Assembly: GCA_008933045.1 (NCBI GenBank)
Contig: WBXJ01000098.1
Coordinates: 1 to 10,190 of the forward strand
Origin: Verrucomicrobiota bacterium
GTDB lineage: Bacteria; Verrucomicrobiota; Verrucomicrobiia; Limisphaerales; SXQI01
Length of the DNA: 10,190 nucleotides
Reading direction: 5' to 3'
Both the position numbers and the translations under genes were made by a program. A model generated the notes under the pieces. That model was not told the origin of the DNA, made no database searches, and saw only the letters and a program-made list of their open reading frames with translations. This document shows, piece after piece, positions 1 to 7,592 of the stretch; within the stretch, counting starts at the first letter, position 1, and the number at the start of each line of letters is the position of its first letter.

Positions 1-2456
1 ACTTCGTCGATCGAGCCGGTGAAATTATCCTCCCAACCGATGCCACTGGATCCGATAGCCCAACCTGCACCGTCCACGTGCACTGCGCCGAAGGTACTTT
101 GGGCTGTAGCGACCTTAATACCATTGCGGTAAAGATTCCAATTGGCACCGTCGTACGTGCCGACGAGGTGAAGCCAGCCTGTTCCAGCCAAGTCACCGGC
201 AGGTATGGGGAAACTCGCCATCCCCGAAAGCTCGGTTCCGCCGTCGTCGGACCCGATCACGTAGTCGGTTCCATCCTTGATGCCCAAAAAGACTTCAGAG
301 CTACGCAGGATTGACCCGTTCTCGCTGACGTTGTCAGCAGTGTAGGAGCTGAGTGTTTGGGGTCCATGAGAAACGATGCGAGCTTTGGCTCCCAAGGTTG
401 CGCCCGGTTTAATCCAAGCTTCGAGAGTGATCTGCCCTAGGAAGTTTAATCCAGGTGGATTATTGAGGCTCATGAATCCTGGATCCGTGGCGATAGCGGA
501 ATTGGGAGCTGAGAAACCAGAATAATCTGGGGAGGCAGGACCCGCCGAGTTGTTCACGGTAGCTACCAAAGCCCCATTCGCCGCACTACCGAGGGTTCCA
601 GCATTGACTACTGGATTGGCCGCCGCATCGTTAAACCGAAGGTAAGTGGCAGGCATACTCCGTTGAGTGCCAGCACCATCGTAGGCGGATGTTAAAACCA
701 ACGTCGAATAGTTCACCGTCGGTTGAGTATTGGTCGCAGCTTGAAAATGGCCTGTAACCTGCTCGGGAGTTAGCGCGTAATTGTTATACAATGCAAATTC
801 ACTAACTTGACCTTCGAATGGATTATTTCCGAGTCCAGAAGCCTTGTTGTAGGCACCGATCGCAAGATCAGTGGGAGCGGAAGCATCTTCGTTGGGTTCT
901 TGGTTCGCCTTGTAAAGTGCGCTGGGGTTCGTTCCTGCTAGTTCGCCGTTGACAAACGCGCTTAACGTCCCCGTCCAGTTACCGTTCCCGGTGTCAGCCT
1001 CAGGTACCCATGTGAAAACAAGGTGTTGCCATTCGCCGACTGTATAAGGAAGCGAGGTGATGACGTCCTGTCCGCTGCCGCCGGCACCGGTGAACATTCT
1101 AAAAGTCCAGCCGACTCCGCTATAACCGGAGACCCCTGAATAAGTATCGTTCGGCGCCCGCTGGAAAATGACCCAACCGGTGCGGTTACCCGAAGCGACA
1201 TAGCGGTTGTTGATCAAACTGGCTCCAGGATTCTGACGGTCGCTTGTAGGTTTAACCCACACCTCCACCGTGAATGGAAGACCTTCGGTCGGGTTGTTTT
1301 GAGCCGCCCAAGGAATGTCTGTGACCGACTTGCCTGCGTTGCGGAAATGGTATCCAAAAGCCCCATCATCAACTCCTCCGGCAACTACACCTGGGATTTG
1401 TTGCTGCACTTGGACTGTATTGATGGCTGTTCCAGCATTGCGCAAATCGCCTAAATTTTGAACATTACCGACGGTTGCGGGTAGCTCATCCAAGCGGTGA
1501 TAAACCGAGGGGTTCGATGCTTGAACCAACGACGAATAGGAAACTGTGCGGGATGCATTCGTTCCGTTTTGGTAATGTGCGAGGATCTGCGCCGAAGTCA
1601 GGCGGGTGTCATAAAACGCGAATTCATCTACTCCACCAAAATACGGATTAGAGCCGGGTGCCGTATTGTTGTACGAGCCAAAAGCCAAACCGGCCGCGCC
1701 ACGCACTGCTTCGTCCGTAGGGTGGTCGTCCGTATTCGCCACATATCCAGGACCGTCTCCGACCCAGGTATTGGAAGCGGCCTCCACGCCGTCGATAAAC
1801 ATGGTGACGGTTGCGCCGTCGGCAGCGGCTGGATCATAGACCACCACGACGTGTGTCCATTTTCCAATCGCAAAAGGAACTTGGGAGGTGACATCTAAGC
1901 CGGCGCTGCCTCCACTGCCTCGATACATGCGAAAATTCCAACCTACTCCTTCATAACCGCCTTTGCCCGCGTAGGTGTCGTCTTGCGCTCGCTGAAAAAT
2001 AACCCAGCCCTGCCGATTGACACCGGAGTAGGCATAACGATTGGCCACAACGGCTTGCCCCGCGTTAATCTGGTCGCTGGCGGGATAAAACCATCCCTCC
2101 ATCGTAAATGGTTTGGACTCGTGGGGGTTCAGAGCGGCGTTCCAAGGGGTAATTGCCCGTGCGCTCGAATCATAAAACTGGCCTCGGTTTTTGTCGCCGG
2201 CAATCGCTCCAGCAAAAGCGGAACTGTTCAAGTTAGTCGCGTTGCCTGCAGAACCAGCACTCCCTGAATTCAGATTCACGTTGGAGCGCTCCGTGCTATC
2301 GTTGAGTCTGTAGTAACCGAGCGGACCGTCTTTGAGTACCGTTGAAGAATAATCTTCAGCAGTCGCGATGTTGATCGAAGGCAAAATTAGTGCTGCGGTG
2401 AGCAATGATTTTGCCATGAGCCAAGGATGGCATTTGGTTAGAGATGCAGGGTTCAT
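1..2456 (-). CDS. Secreted multi-LamG (concanavalin A-like) domain protein, 3' end outside window
   Basis: Reading the minus strand from the ATG at 2456 gives 818 codons without a stop to the window edge, so the C-terminus is missing. The N-terminus has a Sec signal peptide: K16, then a hydrophobic stretch to about residue 30, with likely cleavage after ATA at residue 33. Three repeat units follow, opening with YYRLND (residue 48), VYHRLDE (318) and TYLRFND (604). Each carries a LamG/Laminin_G_3 jelly roll: cores near 110-295 (FTMEGWFYP), 390-575 (FTVEVWVKP) and 668-818+ (ITLEAWIKP, WLHLVGTYDG). Units 1 and 2 share the block GWVIFQRA (150-157 and 427-434). LamG domains bind glycans or proteins, so a surface adhesion or polysaccharide-binding role is inferred. 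An alternative ATG at 2417 (MAKSLL) gives a more typical signal peptide; neither start has a clear ribosome binding site. No catalytic domain is visible, though one could lie beyond the edge. Confidence 0.88.
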   Translation of the reverse strand, partial: MNPASLTKCHPWLMAKSLLTAALILPSINIATAEDYSSTVLKDGPLGYYRLNDSTERSNVNLNSGSAGSAGNATNLNSSAFAGAIAGDKNRGQFYDSSARAITPWNAALNPHESKPFTMEGWFYPASDQINAGQAVVANRYAYSGVNRQGWVIFQRAQDDTYAGKGGYEGVGWNFRMYRGSGGSAGLDVTSQVPFAIGKWTHVVVVYDPAAADGATVTMFIDGVEAASNTWVGDGPGYVANTDDHPTDEAVRGAAGLAFGSYNNTAPGSNPYFGGVDEFAFYDTRLTSAQILAHYQNGTNASRTVSYSSLVQASNPSVYHRLDELPATVGNVQNLGDLRNAGTAINTVQVQQQIPGVVAGGVDDGAFGYHFRNAGKSVTDIPWAAQNNPTEGLPFTVEVWVKPTSDRQNPGASLINNRYVASGNRTGWVIFQRAPNDTYSGVSGYSGVGWTFRMFTGAGGSGQDVITSLPYTVGEWQHLVFTWVPEADTGNGNWTGTLSAFVNGELAGTNPSALYKANQEPNEDASAPTDLAIGAYNKASGLGNNPFEGQVSEFALYNNYALTPEQVTGHFQAATNTQPTVNYSTLVLTSAYDGAGTQRSMPATYLRFNDAAANPVVNAGTLGSAANGALVATVNNSAGPASPDYSGFSAPNSAIATDPGFMSLNNPPGLNFLGQITLEAWIKPGATLGAKARIVSHGPQTLSSYTADNVSENGSILRSSEVFLGIKDGTDYVIGSDDGGTELSGMASFPIPAGDLAGTGWLHLVGTYDGANWNLYRNGIKVATAQSTFGAVHVDGAGWAIGSSGIGWEDNFTGSIDE
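645..2315 (-). repeat. Tandem intragenic duplication (LamG repeat units 1 and 2)
   Basis: Within the LamG gene, unit 1 (1503-2315, residues 48-318) and unit 2 (645-1502, residues 319-604) align along their whole length. They share the Y-x-RL(N/D) opening, the block GWVIFQRA followed by a D-D/N-T-Y turn, GVGW-F-RM, a glycine/serine turn before DV, a W-x-H-(V/L)-V strand, and an E-F-A-(F/L)-Y strand near the end. The encoded protein is much better conserved than the DNA, so the duplication is old and kept by selection on the protein. The third unit (1-644) is clearly more diverged. Confidence 0.7.
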
Positions 2457-2500
2457 AGTCGTCGTTTGCCGAGTTAAGTTTGATCTAAAACTGAGCCGGT

Positions 2501-2569
2501 CACGAATAAGCTTTCATTCGTGGAATTTTGTATTTGACTCAACCTTGATACGACGTTCGTCCACGAATG
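2501..2569. promoter_or_regulatory. Candidate operator: three CACGAAT half-sites between divergent genes
   Basis: The 180-bp gap between the LamG gene (leftward) and the DUF485/symporter pair (rightward) has CACGAAT at 2501-2507, its inverse CATTCGTGGA at 2515-2524, and TCCACGAATG at 2560-2569. The first pair forms a 7-bp inverted repeat with an 8-bp spacer. The second and third form a perfect 10-bp inverted repeat with a 35-bp spacer. Repeated inverted half-sites in a divergent promoter region usually mark a dimeric transcription factor site. The same arms could form mutually exclusive hairpins in a LamG leader transcript. The regulator is not identifiable here, and no convincing -35/-10 pair was placed around the sites. 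Confidence 0.4.
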
Positions 2570-2636
2570 TCCAATTAAATTTCGACTTATTTTTCTTGAA
2601 TTCTGCTACCAGTCAGCCGCGCTGTCTGGTTAAAGT

Positions 2637-2993
2637 GTGGACATGCCAAGTCATGAGAGAATTCCAACCTCGATACATAGCGAAGCCTTCCTTGCGCGTT
2701 TGATGCGGGAACAATTGCGGCTTTCGATACTCTGCGCGGGTGCCTTTGTCATCGCGCTGTTTGGGTTGCCTTTGTGCAATTATTTTTTCCCCGAAGTCAT
2801 GGCTCGTAGGGTGGGCGGTTTTACGATCAGTTGGCTCATTCTTGGGGTGTTATTTTTTCCCTATGTCTGGATCATTGCTTACGTGTTTATCAAAAAGTCG
2901 ATTGCGCTGGAAAACGCCGAGGCTCGAGCGGTTTTGGAATCGGTTCCAAGCGAAAAAACAACCACTGAACCTTCGGTAGTTCCAGAGAAATAA
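2637..2993 (+). CDS. DUF485-family small inner-membrane protein (symporter partner)
   Basis: This 118-residue protein has two membrane segments, about residues 29-49 and 62-86. The first ends near FFPEVMARRVGG and the second near AYVFIKKS, which follows the DUF485 (YjcH-like) pattern of arginine-rich N-terminus, two helices, and a (Y)V-K/R-K cap. DUF485 genes typically sit directly before acetate-type sodium:solute symporters, as yjcH sits before actP in E. coli. Here the symporter starts 2 bp after the stop, which strongly supports the call. The charged C-terminal tail (residues 90-118, rich in E, T and P) is longer than usual. The GTG at 2637 is the longest start; ATG at 2643 is equally possible, and neither has a clear ribosome binding site. 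Its function is probably to assist or stabilise the transporter, but this is not proven for the family. Confidence 0.82.
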   Translation: MDMPSHERIPTSIHSEAFLARLMREQLRLSILCAGAFVIALFGLPLCNYFFPEVMARRVGGFTISWLILGVLFFPYVWIIAYVFIKKSIALENAEARAVLESVPSEKTTTEPSVVPEK

Positions 2994-2995
2994 CC

Positions 2996-4801
2996 ATGAA
3001 TGTCGATCCTCACATTTTATTGTTTTCGCTTATCACGGTCGTTGCGACGGTGATAATGGGGTTCTGGTCGGCCAAAAAATCGCGTGGGGCAGAAGATTTT
3101 TTTGTGGCCGGCAGGTCGGTGTCAGTGGGATGGAACGCGTCGGCGATTTCGGGTGAATACCTTTCGGCAGCATCCTTCATGGGTGTGGCCGGTATGGTGA
3201 TGAGTTCTGGGTATGACGCACTCTGGTATCCGGTCTGTTATGCTTGTGGCTACTTATTCCTTCTTCTCTTTATCGCGGGGCCCTTACGCCGTTTTGGAGC
3301 TTACACAATTCCAGATTTCGCCGAAGGCCGATTTGATTCTCCGATGTTCCGTAAAATCGCGGTCGTATTTGTGCTCTGTATTGGGTTCTTTTATACGATG
3401 CCGCAGATGAAGGGTGCAGGAACGACTTTGTCTTACATTTTTCAAGGTGTGGATTTGCGTGGAGTGTTGCCGGATTTATTTCTTACCCATGATGCATTAG
3501 GAGTGGCGCAGAAGGGGCTTCCGTATTGGGCCGGCGTTGTGTTGGTTGGGGCGGTGATCACCCTCAACGTGGCTCTTGGAGGTATGAAGGGCATTACCTT
3601 GGTACAAGCGGTGCAGTATTGGGCAAAAATGTTCGCAATCTCAGTTCCTGTCTTCGTTTTGCTCAGTGTGTATGGCGGTTACGGGAAGCAACTAGAGGCG
3701 AATGACGGACGCACAGGTTTCTCACCAGTCGGCATCGCGGCGGAAGCGGGTGCGTTTCCTGATGCCCATTCCACCATCCGAAAAGCTCTCCCCGAGAAAG
3801 CACCGAAGGATGAGACTTGGCTCCAACCCTTCGGTCCACTCACCACAAAAGCGGCAAAAGCAGCCCAGCTTTCACCGGAGCAAGCCCGACCCTACTCCTT
3901 GCTTTATACGTATTCGTTGATCATCGCTCTGGTTTGTGGAACCGCAGGGTTGCCGCATATTCTCGTGCGTTTTTATACTAATCCGGATGGGGTTGCCGCC
4001 AAACGCACGACGATGTGGGTGATGATTCTTATCGGGGTCTTTTATGTGTTTCCGCCAGTGTTTGGTGTGCTCGGTCGAAATTTGTTGCCCGAGCTTTACG
4101 CATCCACAGGATCAAAAGGTACGGATAAAATCGTGTTGGAATTGCCGCATCTACTCAACGCTCGCTACGCGATTCTAGGTTCGGTTTTGAGCGGAATCAC
4201 CTGCGCCGGAGCGTTCGCAGCGTTTATGAGCACCTTTAGTGGGCTTCTCGTCTCGATGACTGGGGCGTTGGCTCATGATGTGTATGGGCGGATGCTGCGA
4301 CCCAAATCGACTCCAGAACAGCGGATGAAAGCTTTCAAATACTGTTCGATCATCGTGGGGATTGTATCGGTCGGGTTGGGGATGCAGGTGGAACAATTGC
4401 AAATCAACTTCATGGTTGGGCAAGCGTTCGCGATTGCTGCTGCCAGCTATTTTCCTCTGTTGTTCATGAGTGCCTGGTGGCGAGGGATGACGATGAAAGG
4501 CGCGGCGACTGGAATGTTAAGCGGGGGTCTTCTGGCGTTGCTCGGGATTAGCCTCACCAGCTTTAGCGATTTGAAATGGATCGATCTCACCGCGTTTTGG
4601 TCGGCTCACCCGCTTTTGAGGATTCTGTGCGAGCAACCCGCGATCTGGACGGTGCCTTTATCGATTTTTCTGATGTATACTGTGTCCAAACTGACATCGA
4701 AGGATGTGCCTAAGGACATCCGCATGAAAATGCTAGTGCTTCATGCACCGGAGCAGCTCGGGCTCAAACAGGAATACATCCAAGAGCATAGGGGGCATTG
4801 A
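2996..4801 (+). CDS. ActP-like sodium:solute symporter (acetate/monocarboxylate type)
   Basis: A 601-residue member of the solute:sodium symporter (SSF) family, with about 13 hydrophobic segments. Family signatures are AEDFFVAGRS (32-41), the first-helix stretch ISGEYLSAASFMG (51-63), GTAGLPHILVRFYT (315-328), closely matching E. coli ActP, and GAFAAFMSTFSGLL (405-418). In the last, S412/T413 fall where SSF proteins coordinate Na+, and HDVYGR follows. It should import a small carboxylate such as acetate with Na+; the exact substrate cannot be read from sequence. It is longer than E. coli ActP (about 549 residues), partly because of a hydrophilic insertion at about 229-300. It overlaps nothing, starts 2 bp after the DUF485 stop, and is surely co-transcribed with it. 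No acetyl-CoA synthetase gene is nearby. Its stop lies 22 bp from the converging RluA-family gene, with no terminator seen between. Confidence 0.9.
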   Translation: MNVDPHILLFSLITVVATVIMGFWSAKKSRGAEDFFVAGRSVSVGWNASAISGEYLSAASFMGVAGMVMSSGYDALWYPVCYACGYLFLLLFIAGPLRRFGAYTIPDFAEGRFDSPMFRKIAVVFVLCIGFFYTMPQMKGAGTTLSYIFQGVDLRGVLPDLFLTHDALGVAQKGLPYWAGVVLVGAVITLNVALGGMKGITLVQAVQYWAKMFAISVPVFVLLSVYGGYGKQLEANDGRTGFSPVGIAAEAGAFPDAHSTIRKALPEKAPKDETWLQPFGPLTTKAAKAAQLSPEQARPYSLLYTYSLIIALVCGTAGLPHILVRFYTNPDGVAAKRTTMWVMILIGVFYVFPPVFGVLGRNLLPELYASTGSKGTDKIVLELPHLLNARYAILGSVLSGITCAGAFAAFMSTFSGLLVSMTGALAHDVYGRMLRPKSTPEQRMKAFKYCSIIVGIVSVGLGMQVEQLQINFMVGQAFAIAAASYFPLLFMSAWWRGMTMKGAATGMLSGGLLALLGISLTSFSDLKWIDLTAFWSAHPLLRILCEQPAIWTVPLSIFLMYTVSKLTSKDVPKDIRMKMLVLHAPEQLGLKQEYIQEHRGH

Positions 4802-4823
4802 TGAAGCCCGGCATCCGTCAAAA

Positions 4824-5699
4824 CTAGCTCTGCTCATCGTCTGCAGAAGGGATGGTTATTTCAGGAAATGATGGAATAACCAAACTAGACGGCTGCGAAA
4901 GAGGCGCGTATTTACGGAGGAATTTGAGTGCTACTGCGAGATCATGTGGAATTGGAGCACTTATCGTCATGGTTTGTCCTGAGACGGGATGAGCCACGGT
5001 TAACTCGGACAAATGAAGAGCTACACGGCTGATCAGGGGATGCTCCACTTGGCCATGTTTTAAACGGAAATCTCGTTTAAGTTTTGAAAGCAATAGCTGA
5101 TGGCCACCGTAAAGTGAATCACCCGCCAATGGCACTGCGGCGTGCTGCAAATGGAAGCGGATTTGATGGGTTCGATCTGTGGTAGGACGGCATTCAATCC
5201 ATGTGTGGCGTTGGAATCGCTCAAGCACTCGGACATGAGTTGTGGCCCGCTTGCCGTGCTTCACATCGAGCTGCATCTGACCGACTCGCAATGGGTGCGG
5301 AGATAGCTTTTGATCCATCGTAAATTCATCCTGCGACGGCGTGCCCTCCACCAAAGCCCAAAAGGTTTTGTGCTGATGCTCAACTCCAAATTGGTTGGCA
5401 ATATTCACCAAGGCCGATTTTGTTTTCGCGAGTAGGAGTACGCCACTCGTTTCAAAATCGAGTCGATGCGTAGTTGCCAAGTAGGTCACCCCTCGAGTGA
5501 TCGACCAAGGGGCTGCGCGTTTGATGTCTCGATGGAGCATGGCCATCAAGTTAGGACGTTCAGTCCGATCACGGTCGGGTGAGGTCAGCACCAAGGCTGG
5601 TTTATCGACCGCGAGGAGAACGTCGTCTTCGAAGAGCACAGGAATCTTCCAAAACTCTTGGGTCTCCGGGGATGAGAGCTTGATGATATTTACCGCCAT
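4824..5699 (-). CDS. RluA-family 23S rRNA/tRNA pseudouridine synthase
   Basis: A 291-residue protein that isomerises specific uridines to pseudouridine in structured RNA. The catalytic motif HRLDFETSG spans residues 78-86, with D81 as the nucleophile. The second motif TDRTHQIRFHL (174-184) has Asp where most family members have Gly (TGRTHQIR). GDSLYGG at 193-199 matches the third conserved block. The N-terminus starts directly in the catalytic fold (LAVDKPALVLTSP) with no S4 RNA-binding domain, so it resembles the single-domain RluA/RluC-like branch, and the exact RNA target is not determinable. The start is well supported: AAGGA at 5709-5713 on the minus strand sits about 9 nt before the ATG, the only strong Shine-Dalgarno in the window. 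Only about 38 bp separate it from the terminator of the gene upstream, so its promoter must be very close or it relies on readthrough. Confidence 0.9.
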   Translation of the reverse strand: MAVNIIKLSSPETQEFWKIPVLFEDDVLLAVDKPALVLTSPDRDRTERPNLMAMLHRDIKRAAPWSITRGVTYLATTHRLDFETSGVLLLAKTKSALVNIANQFGVEHQHKTFWALVEGTPSQDEFTMDQKLSPHPLRVGQMQLDVKHGKRATTHVRVLERFQRHTWIECRPTTDRTHQIRFHLQHAAVPLAGDSLYGGHQLLLSKLKRDFRLKHGQVEHPLISRVALHLSELTVAHPVSGQTMTISAPIPHDLAVALKFLRKYAPLSQPSSLVIPSFPEITIPSADDEQS

Positions 5700-5738
5700 A
5701 ATTTTGGATCCTTAGTTTGGTCCCAACAAAACTAACAA

Positions 5739-5763
5739 AAAAGGCCCCTCCACGGGGCCTTTT
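5739..5763 (-). terminator. Intrinsic terminator of the PpiD-like gene
   Basis: AAAAGGCCCC (5739-5748) and GGGGCCTTTT (5754-5763) form a perfect 10-bp stem around a 5-nt loop. Read on the minus strand the stem is followed by a T run (CCTTTTTTG), so it works best for the leftward gene ending at 5788, about 25 bp upstream. It separates that gene from the leftward RluA-family gene that starts at 5699. Confidence 0.85.
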
Positions 5764-5787
5764 GTGAAAATCAGATTGACCTCCGAC

Positions 5788-7464
5788 TTACTGTTCTTTG
5801 CTATCACCTGCCAGTTGCACCTTGGCTAGGGCCGTCTCTTTTTGCAACCAATCATAAAATGCTTCCTGCTGGCGACTCTTGCGCAGGTTCGTCAGGTAAG
5901 CCGGCAACTCCGCTTTGAGGAGACTTTCGGATGCGGGCACCTGTTTCACTAGATGCACTACGAAACCACCATCGCGTGATGCGTTAAAGCCACTGGCTTC
6001 GTTCGTATTGAGTGAAAAAGCGACATTTTTGATCGAGGACAAATCCTGCCGAAAATCCAACTCAGGCACAGACTGAGTTGTCTGGCTGAAGGGGCTCAAT
6101 TTGAATGCGGTTGCGCCGAGTTGCGTGCAAAGTGCTTGGAATGTCTTGCCTTGTGCGAGACCGTTTGTCGCGGCAGCCGCGAAGGCCATGCCTGCACTGC
6201 GAGCCGAGCTTTGCGCTAGCGACCGGCGAAAATCCTCAGTTACACGAGCTTTGATCCCCTCCAACGCGGGTAGTTCGCTCAAAAACCGTGCTTTCAACCC
6301 CACAACATAAACGGCGTCCTCACCCACGACCGGCTCCTCAATAAAGGGCTCGTCTGTCGTCAATTGGAACACTGTCGTCCCAAACCTCGCTGGTACTTTC
6401 AGGCTCCGTGGCCCGCTTTCTTGAGGGAACGCCTCGGAGTTCAAAAGAAGCAAACCGTTCTCGGTCGCGAGTTTTTGAAGGTTGGCGACGGCTTTCTTCT
6501 CGGGCATATCGAGAAGTTTTGTTGCGAAATCGGTGGCCACGCGGCGTGCTTCGATTAAGGCGAAACTCGTACGAACTTCCATCTTGATCTTCGCCTTAGC
6601 GGCTTCTGCAGCCAAAGGTAGACCGTTCGTGCCAGTGTAATAGTTGGTCCCTCGTTGGAGATAAATCTGATCAATCCGTTGATTGACGTTCGTTTCTTGG
6701 GCGATTCTTTGATCGGCTTGAGCAAAATAATTGCTCGCTCCGAAGGTCACATACGAAACCTGAGCACGCTCTGGCACGCGGTAATTTGCGGCTTGATTGG
6801 TGTAGAAACCAGCGAGTGCCGTCGCATCAATCTTTACTTTGGCGAGGTAATTGGACACCGAAAATAGGACAACTTGAGTTTCGAGTTGTTCATTCTCAGC
6901 ACGATAGGAGACCTCGGCTTCTTGGGGTGTGACCAAACGACCAGCCAAGCCAGCTACATTGATGAGATGTTGAATGCCGACTTCATGGCGGGCGAACCGA
7001 TAAAAGTCCTCAACTTGTAATCCACGGGGAGTCAGATTGTTCTGCACGAACAGATTCAAATCCTCTTTCCGAAAAACTTTGTTATCCTTGCCGGCAAAAG
7101 CCTCCGCGATCCAAGCGGCTGCTGATGAATCCGGCACTTGAATGTTGTAATCGGTCAACTTGCGAACCAACACCAAGCGATTCCGGGTTTCACGTTCCAC
7201 GGGGCGCATCTGGCGTGAGACCTGGTCGCGACCAGGCCATTCGCCGTAGCTAAACAAATAGCGCAGCTCCGCCTCTTGGTATGCCGCAACATACTCGGTG
7301 CGCTCCAACGGAGCCCCATAAATCGTGCCGACGGCAGTCGAGCCGCCTGCGTCGCGGCTGCGGTATTTTTGGTTCGGGTTAAAATAAACCACAAAGCTGA
7401 TGATCACTGCGCTGCTGATCACAACCCAAAGCCATTTCTGATGGCGCCGGATATCTTGAAACAT
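5788..7464 (-). CDS. PpiD/SurA-like membrane-anchored periplasmic folding factor with degenerate parvulin domain
   Basis: A 558-residue protein. Residues 1-10 are basic and cytoplasmic, then one membrane helix (about 11-28) and a large periplasmic part, the topology of PpiD. The SurA_N_3-like chaperone region spans about 48-240. It includes LVTPQEAEVSYRAENEQLET (177-196) and FYTNQAANYRVPERAQVSYV (220-239), which resemble the PpiD segment just before its PPIase domain. Residues 300-400 have a parvulin-like layout (VPARFGTTVFQL, then YVVGLKARF), but the usual GGDLGW stretch and the RHIL strand are not recognisable. It therefore probably acts as a chaperone for exported proteins rather than as a prolyl isomerase. 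No Shine-Dalgarno precedes the ATG. A strong terminator follows the stop. It is separated from the DUF1080 gene upstream by 128 bp and likely has its own promoter. Confidence 0.78.
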   Translation of the reverse strand: MFQDIRRHQKWLWVVISSAVIISFVVYFNPNQKYRSRDAGGSTAVGTIYGAPLERTEYVAAYQEAELRYLFSYGEWPGRDQVSRQMRPVERETRNRLVLVRKLTDYNIQVPDSSAAAWIAEAFAGKDNKVFRKEDLNLFVQNNLTPRGLQVEDFYRFARHEVGIQHLINVAGLAGRLVTPQEAEVSYRAENEQLETQVVLFSVSNYLAKVKIDATALAGFYTNQAANYRVPERAQVSYVTFGASNYFAQADQRIAQETNVNQRIDQIYLQRGTNYYTGTNGLPLAAEAAKAKIKMEVRTSFALIEARRVATDFATKLLDMPEKKAVANLQKLATENGLLLLNSEAFPQESGPRSLKVPARFGTTVFQLTTDEPFIEEPVVGEDAVYVVGLKARFLSELPALEGIKARVTEDFRRSLAQSSARSAGMAFAAAATNGLAQGKTFQALCTQLGATAFKLSPFSQTTQSVPELDFRQDLSSIKNVAFSLNTNEASGFNASRDGGFVVHLVKQVPASESLLKAELPAYLTNLRKSRQQEAFYDWLQKETALAKVQLAGDSKEQ

Positions 7465-7492
7465 AGTCGTTTTTTCGATTTGTAAGTCAGGA

Positions 7493-7520
7493 ACCTTACC
7501 TACTACCGAGAGTTGGTCAA
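7493..7520 (-). promoter_or_regulatory. Possible sigma70-type promoter of the PpiD-like gene
   Basis: On the minus strand TTGACC (7515-7520) and TAAGGT (7493-7498) are 16 bp apart, about 28 bp before the ATG at 7464. The -35 box is good but the -10 box is poor, so this is a weak candidate. Confidence 0.22.
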
Positions 7521-7592
7521 ATGAAAATCAGTTGAAGTTGGAGTTCGCGGGAACGATTCAACGGGAATGGTATTTTGGTGAGGAGCTGTTTT

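Noticed and set aside
1497..1898. Plus-strand open frame of 133 codons, and other plus-strand frames in 78-2267
   Set aside because: They lie entirely opposite the long uninterrupted LamG frame, which has recognisable domains; the plus-strand products match no family.
4802..4823. Possible bidirectional terminator between the converging symporter and RluA-family genes
   Set aside because: The gap is only 22 bp and shows no stem with a T run.
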